Of a DNA stretch of 18,042 bases, positions 14,550 through 18,042 are shown piece after piece. The first letter of the stretch is position 1. Every line of letters begins with the position of its first letter. The notes beneath the pieces are model-generated. The model was given only the letters and a program-made list of their open reading frames with translations, was not told the DNA's origin and ran no database searches. Source of the DNA: Actinobacteria bacterium UBA3120. Its GTDB lineage: Bacteria > Actinomycetota > Actinomycetes > S36-B12. The translations under genes were made by a program, and so were the position numbers. The DNA lies in contig DEZY01000080.1 of the NCBI GenBank assembly GCA_002365735.1, positions 1-18,042 of the forward strand. The letters are read 5' to 3'.

Positions 14550-14594
14550 CATAAGTGTGGGCCGCCCCCAAAACGGGGGCGGCCCACACTTATG
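14550..14594 (-). terminator. Strong hairpin terminator after livF
   Basis: Two perfectly complementary 20-base arms (14550-14569 and 14575-14594) flank the loop AAAAC. It lies 39 bases past the livF stop on the minus strand. In that direction a run of five T occurs 12 bases after the stem. It probably terminates the livHMGF transcript and, with the preceding hairpin, insulates the two convergent units. Confidence 0.75.
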
Positions 14595-14633
14595 GTTGGG
14601 CGACTCTCTTCGCCGCGAAATACTTACCGGGAA

Positions 14634-15500
14634 CTACGCCTTGGCCAGGGTCCCCAGGTACAGCTCAATGACCTTCGGGTCACTAGCAAGGGCAACTCCG
14701 GTGCCCGTGTAGGCGTTCTGGCCCTGATCCATGACATAGCCGCGGTCCACGATTTGCAGGCACCGCGCGGCGTTTTGCTCGACGATAATCACCGTGACAC
14801 CGGTTTGGTTGATTTCCTTTACCCGGATGAATACTTCGTCTTGTAGGGCCGGGCTCAGGCCCGCACTGGGCTCGTCAAGGAGCAGAACGCTGGGAGCCAT
14901 CATGAGCGCCCGCCCCATAGCCACCATTTGTCGCTCGCCACCGGAGAGGGAGCCGGCCCGTTGCTTGCGCCGTTCACCCAGGGTGGGGAAAAGGTCCACA
15001 ACCGCGTCAAATCGCTCGCTAAAGGACTTGGGATCCTGGTACGAACCCATTTCCAGGTTTTCCTCGATCGTGAGTGAGGGAAACACGTTGTTGTTCTGGG
15101 GCACGAATCCAACTCCGCGGCGAACAAGCTGATCCGCGCGTAGGTTGGTGATGTCCTCGTCTCGGAGTGTGACCGAGCCGGCATTGATATGAACCAGTCC
15201 AAAAAGAGCTTTGAGGAGGGTCGATTTTCCAGCCCCATTGGGTCCGATGATCCCGACAAGTTCCCCTTCGTGGGCGAACAAGTCTGCTTCATTAAGAATA
15301 TTGACCCCGGGGAAATACCCGGCGATTAGTTTGTCAGCCCGAATGAGTGCACCGACGGACTCAGCCTCATGCAGTTGCGCTGGAGTGGCAGGGGATGCGT
15401 GCGAACGCTGACTCGCGTTGACGTCAATCTCAGAATCGAACTCCCGCGCACTATCGGGGCTGTCAGTGGGTGGGAGATCGCTGGGCTGGCTGAAAGTCAT
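14634..15500 (-). CDS. livF: ABC transporter ATP-binding protein, LivF type
   Basis: This 288-residue ATPase energises branched-chain amino acid import together with LivG. Seen: Walker A GPNGAGKST (residues 86-94), Q-loop 'VPQNNNVFPSLTIEENL' (Gln135), signature LSGGERQ (185-191), Walker B 'VLLLDEPSAGLSP' with Glu210, and an H-region where 'IIVEQNAARCLQI' replaces His by Gln, as is typical of LivF. Family members are about 235 residues; this one has about 50 extra hydrophilic, acidic and proline-rich residues at the N-terminus. The ATG at 15500 is supported by AAGGAG seven bases upstream and overlaps the livG stop by four bases, so the extension appears real. It is the last gene of the operon. 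Confidence 0.93.
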   Translation of the reverse strand: MTFSQPSDLPPTDSPDSAREFDSEIDVNASQRSHASPATPAQLHEAESVGALIRADKLIAGYFPGVNILNEADLFAHEGELVGIIGPNGAGKSTLLKALFGLVHINAGSVTLRDEDITNLRADQLVRRGVGFVPQNNNVFPSLTIEENLEMGSYQDPKSFSERFDAVVDLFPTLGERRKQRAGSLSGGERQMVAMGRALMMAPSVLLLDEPSAGLSPALQDEVFIRVKEINQTGVTVIIVEQNAARCLQIVDRGYVMDQGQNAYTGTGVALASDPKVIELYLGTLAKA

Positions 15501-16408
15501 GAATTTACTCCTTGGGCGTCAGGGGTCAGGGACGCACCGTCGTCTGTTAACGAACTGCCGTGGCGCGAGCCAAGGTACGCTTCAATTACTTGCTCGTTTT
15601 TCATGACGGCGTCTGGGGGGCCCTCAGCAATGATCTGGCCTTGGGCCATGACGATCACCCAGTCGCTGATGTCATGAACCATGTCCATGTCGTGTTCCAC
15701 GAAAAGCACCGTGGTGCCTTCCTCACGAATGTTCTTGATATGACCCAAAAGACTCTGGGTGAGAGCAGGGTTAACACCGGCCATTGGTTCGTCCAGCATC
15801 ACAATTTCAGGCCCGACCATCAAGGCTCGTGCCATCTCGAGCAACTTGCGCTGACCGCCCGATAGGGAACCGGCGAAGTCGTCAATCTTTTCGTGAAGAT
15901 TGAACCGCTCCAGAAGTACCATGGCGCGCTCCCGATTGGCGCGCTCTTGGCCTCTCCAAGTGAAGGGGACAAGAGCATTGAGCACCCGCTCACCGCTCTG
16001 TCCGTGCGCCCCCAGCAGCATGTTGTCGATAACGCTCATGCGGGACAGGGCCTTTGTGAGCTGGAAAGTGCGCACCATGCCCATGCGGGCCAGTCGGTGC
16101 GGTGCGGTGCCGGCAACGGACTTGTCATTAAACGTCCAAGTCCCAGTGTCTGGCTTGTCGAACCCGGTCAACAGGTTGAACAGAGTGGTTTTACCTGCGC
16201 CATTGGGCCCGATCAGCGCGGTGATCGCGCCTCGTTGGATTTCCACGTGAGCCACGTCGACCGCTTTGAGCCCGCCGAATTGGCGACTCACATGATCGGC
16301 AATCACGACCGGATCGGGTTTGGGTGCGCCTGGAACCTGGGGAACATCACGCAATGCCTCGACGGCGGCAGCGTGTCCTGTGGCCATGTGGTCCGTTTTA
16401 GCGGGCAT
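15497..16408 (-). CDS. livG: ABC transporter ATP-binding protein, LivG type
   Basis: This 303-residue ATPase is the partner of LivF. Seen: 'DHVSRQFGGLKAVDVAHVEIQRGAITALIGPNGAGKTTLFNLLTG' with Walker A at 67-75; 'MVRTFQLTKALSRMSVIDNMLLGAHGQ' with the Q-loop Gln; signature LSGGQRK; Walker B 'IVMLDEPMAGVNP'; and the H-loop 'LFVEHDMDMV'. Together these are the LivG/BraF pattern. The N-terminus carries about 30 extra residues (Ala/Pro rich) before the usual start. The ATG at 16408 overlaps the livM stop by 11 bases, and GGGAG lies ten bases upstream of it; a second ATG at 16387 (residue 8) is possible. It is coupled to livF downstream by a four-base overlap. Confidence 0.93.
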   Translation of the reverse strand: MPAKTDHMATGHAAAVEALRDVPQVPGAPKPDPVVIADHVSRQFGGLKAVDVAHVEIQRGAITALIGPNGAGKTTLFNLLTGFDKPDTGTWTFNDKSVAGTAPHRLARMGMVRTFQLTKALSRMSVIDNMLLGAHGQSGERVLNALVPFTWRGQERANRERAMVLLERFNLHEKIDDFAGSLSGGQRKLLEMARALMVGPEIVMLDEPMAGVNPALTQSLLGHIKNIREEGTTVLFVEHDMDMVHDISDWVIVMAQGQIIAEGPPDAVMKNEQVIEAYLGSRHGSSLTDDGASLTPDAQGVNS

Positions 16409-17384
16409 CGAGGGCCAACTCCCTTCGGTCTCCGAATATTCCTTGTGGTCTAAAGATCATGAGCAGCATCAGCCCGAGTCCCATCAGCATAAATCGAATC
16501 GAGCCAACATCTGTGGGGGTGAGGAACTCGATGTAACCGTTATTGATCAAGGAGCTCAGGAGCTCACCGAATCCGGCAAGGAGGAACCAGAAAATGATTG
16601 TCCCCGCGATTGGTCCGAATACGCGCGCTGCTCCTCCCAGGAGGAGGATTGTGTAGACGAAGAACGTGAAATCAGGCTGGAATGTGTCCGGTTGGACCGA
16701 TTGCTTGGCAACCGCCCACAAGATTCCACCAAAAGCTGCAATGCCACCACCAATTATGAGGGCCTGCATTTTATACACAAAGACGTTCTTGCCCAATGAC
16801 ACAACGGCGTCTTCATCCTCGCGGATTCCCTTAACCACTCGGCCCCATGGGCTGCGTACTAGGCCCCAGACCAGCAAAGTGAACAGTAGGGCGAGGCTCC
16901 ACCCGACGATTACTACCCACAGGTCTTGTCGGCTCCATGTGAGAACAGGAAGGGTGAAGTCAGCAGGGAGCGGGTTAAGGTCGTGAAACTCCTGGCCGAG
17001 TTTGCCATTAAGCCCTTGTGCACCGCCGAAAACGTCCTTGAACGCGATTGACCGCACGAGCAGTCGCAGTAGCTCACTTGCCGCGATGGTGACGATTGCT
17101 AGATAGTCCGCGCGCAATCGAAGGGTTGGGATTCCCAGTAGAAGGGCCAATAATGTCGATACGACCACGCCCACGACCACCGCTAGCCACAGGCCCAAAT
17201 CGAAGGTAAGAACGATCACGCCAACTGCATAGGCACCTGCGGCCACAAAGGCGACCTGACCGAAGTTGAGCAGCCCCGTGTAACCGAACTGGACGTTAAG
17301 GCCGATCGCAGCAAAAAGGTAAATGAGGGCGGTGACGCCCACCGCTTGGGTGATGGTGAGTGAAAATATTTGCACGAAATCCAT
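16398..17384 (-). CDS. livM: Branched-chain amino acid ABC transporter permease, LivM type
   Basis: This 328-residue inner-membrane permease has about eight to nine hydrophobic helices. Recognisable LivM features: 'AAIGLNVQFGYTGLLNFGQVAFVAAGAYA' near the N-terminus, 'GIPTLRLRADYLAIVTIAASELLRLLV', and the cytoplasmic coupling segment 'SPWGRVVKGIREDEDAVVSLGKNVFVYKMQALIIGGGIAAFGGILWA', the EAA-like loop that contacts the ATPases. The C-terminus is 'LGLMLLMIFRPQGIFGDRREL', typical of the family. It starts five bases after livH without an obvious Shine-Dalgarno (AGAGGG lies too far upstream), so translation may be coupled to livH. Confidence 0.93.
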   Translation of the reverse strand: MDFVQIFSLTITQAVGVTALIYLFAAIGLNVQFGYTGLLNFGQVAFVAAGAYAVGVIVLTFDLGLWLAVVVGVVVSTLLALLLGIPTLRLRADYLAIVTIAASELLRLLVRSIAFKDVFGGAQGLNGKLGQEFHDLNPLPADFTLPVLTWSRQDLWVVIVGWSLALLFTLLVWGLVRSPWGRVVKGIREDEDAVVSLGKNVFVYKMQALIIGGGIAAFGGILWAVAKQSVQPDTFQPDFTFFVYTILLLGGAARVFGPIAGTIIFWFLLAGFGELLSSLINNGYIEFLTPTDVGSIRFMLMGLGLMLLMIFRPQGIFGDRRELALDAR

Positions 17385-17389
17385 TTGGA

Positions 17390-18042
17390 TTAACCCACCC
17401 TCTCTTTTCGACCCAGTAATCCTTGAGGCCTCACCATCAAAATCAAGATCATCAGGAACAAGGCGCCCACGGTTTTCATCTCAGTGGGGATGACGAGGGT
17501 GGTCAATTGGACGAAAATTCCCACCACCATGGCGCCAACTATCGCGCCATAGATGGTACCTAATCCACCAAGGATGACCGCGGCAAACAGCACGAGCAGA
17601 ATTCGCTGCCCCATATTCCAGACGGTATTTTGGGTGAGTCCCAAATAAATTCCGGCGAATGCGGCAAGGCCCGCGCCAATAATCCAGACAACAGAAATCA
17701 CGCGTTCAACGTCAATCCCGGTGGCGGACGCGAGCGCGGGGTTATCCGAGACGGCCCGAGTCGCTTTACCGATCCGCGAACGCTGCAGCCAGGTAACGGT
17801 TGCGGCGAGGGCTATTACGGCGAGTAAGCCCAAGATCAATGCCTTGGGGGTTGTATTGAACGGCCCAATCTCGATGCCGGGTTGGCCAGCGAACTGCTTG
17901 TAACTTGATGGAGCGCCGCCAAAGAACAAGACCAATGTGTACCGCAGGAAGATTGCGAGTCCGATACTGACAATCATTGCTGCAATCAGGCCTGTTTTGC
18001 GGCGCCGCAGGGGGCGCCAGAGGATTCGATTTTGGCCCCAGC
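17390..18042 (-). CDS. livH: Branched-chain amino acid ABC transporter permease, LivH type (5' end outside the window)
   Basis: The minus-strand frame is open from the window edge to TAA at 17392-17390, so the N-terminus is missing. The visible part begins WGQNRILWRPLRRRKTGLIAAM and continues 'IVSIGLAIFLRYTLVLFFGG'. Later come 'SRIGKATRAVSDNPALASATGIDVERVISVVWIIGAGLAAFAGIYLGL', the EAA-like coupling loop, and the C-terminal 'MILILMVRPQGLLGRKERVG', all LivH features. At least five hydrophobic helices are seen. The Met at 17977 is internal, not the start: conserved LivH sequence reads through it from upstream. It is the first visible gene of the minus-strand livHMGF operon. The promoter lies beyond the window. 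Confidence 0.93.
   Translation of the reverse strand, partial: WGQNRILWRPLRRRKTGLIAAMIVSIGLAIFLRYTLVLFFGGAPSSYKQFAGQPGIEIGPFNTTPKALILGLLAVIALAATVTWLQRSRIGKATRAVSDNPALASATGIDVERVISVVWIIGAGLAAFAGIYLGLTQNTVWNMGQRILLVLFAAVILGGLGTIYGAIVGAMVVGIFVQLTTLVIPTEMKTVGALFLMILILMVRPQGLLGRKERVG

Noticed and set aside
15893..16453. 186-residue plus-strand open frame across livG
   Set aside because: Antisense to the conserved ATPase sequence, no motif and no ribosome binding site.
1..18042. Insertion sequences, phage genes, CRISPR arrays or toxin-antitoxin pairs
   Set aside because: No transposase, integrase, regularly spaced repeats or small paired genes were seen. All long coding frames belong to housekeeping or transport families.

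Overview
The window reads as a housekeeping chromosome segment of an actinobacterium (Actinomycetota) of moderate GC content, judged by eye. The evidence is gene order (aspS - rarA - small DUF6167-like gene - alaS - ruvX - mltG - aroE - prepilin peptidase - aroC - aroK - aroB - aroQ - efp - nusB), a PdtaR-type ANTAR response regulator beside a branched-chain amino acid transporter, frequent GTG starts, and few Shine-Dalgarno sequences. No mobile element, CRISPR array, rRNA gene or phage gene was seen. The species cannot be named from this stretch.

Layout, plus strand, 1-11717: the 3' end of aspS; rarA (replication-fork maintenance); a 73-residue membrane-anchored-looking protein; alaS, ruvX and mltG, which are almost gapless or overlapping; then the shikimate block aroE, (A24 peptidase), aroC, aroK, aroB, aroQ; then efp and nusB, which overlap by one base. 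The five aro genes cover dehydroquinate synthase, type II dehydroquinase, shikimate dehydrogenase, shikimate kinase and chorismate synthase. They lack only the first step (DAHP synthase) and EPSP synthase (aroA).

Minus strand, 12294-11714: a 74-nt tRNA gene with a CAA (Leu) anticodon but a class I (short variable loop) shape, then 12 nt later a small lipoprotein gene. The lipoprotein gene's stop codon shares the palindrome CTAG with the nusB stop.

Plus strand, 12343-14459: an ANTAR response regulator, a 191-bp regulatory gap with a good promoter, an inverted repeat and a 5'-leader hairpin, and a substrate-binding lipoprotein (LivK type). Two very strong perfect hairpins (14482-14594) separate it from the convergent livH-livM-livG-livF operon on the minus strand, which runs off the window at its 5' end (livH). 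Together these encode a complete ABC importer of the HAAT (branched-chain amino acid) family: binding protein, two permeases and two ATPases.

A recurrent signal is a -10-like hexamer (TANNNT or close) 5-6 nt before the start codon of genes that lack a ribosome binding site. This suggests leaderless transcripts at many operon heads. The main oddities are the class I tRNA-Leu(CAA) gene, the layered livK promoter region, the tandem 8-mer ahead of aroE, and the overlapping 3' ends of nusB and the lipoprotein gene.
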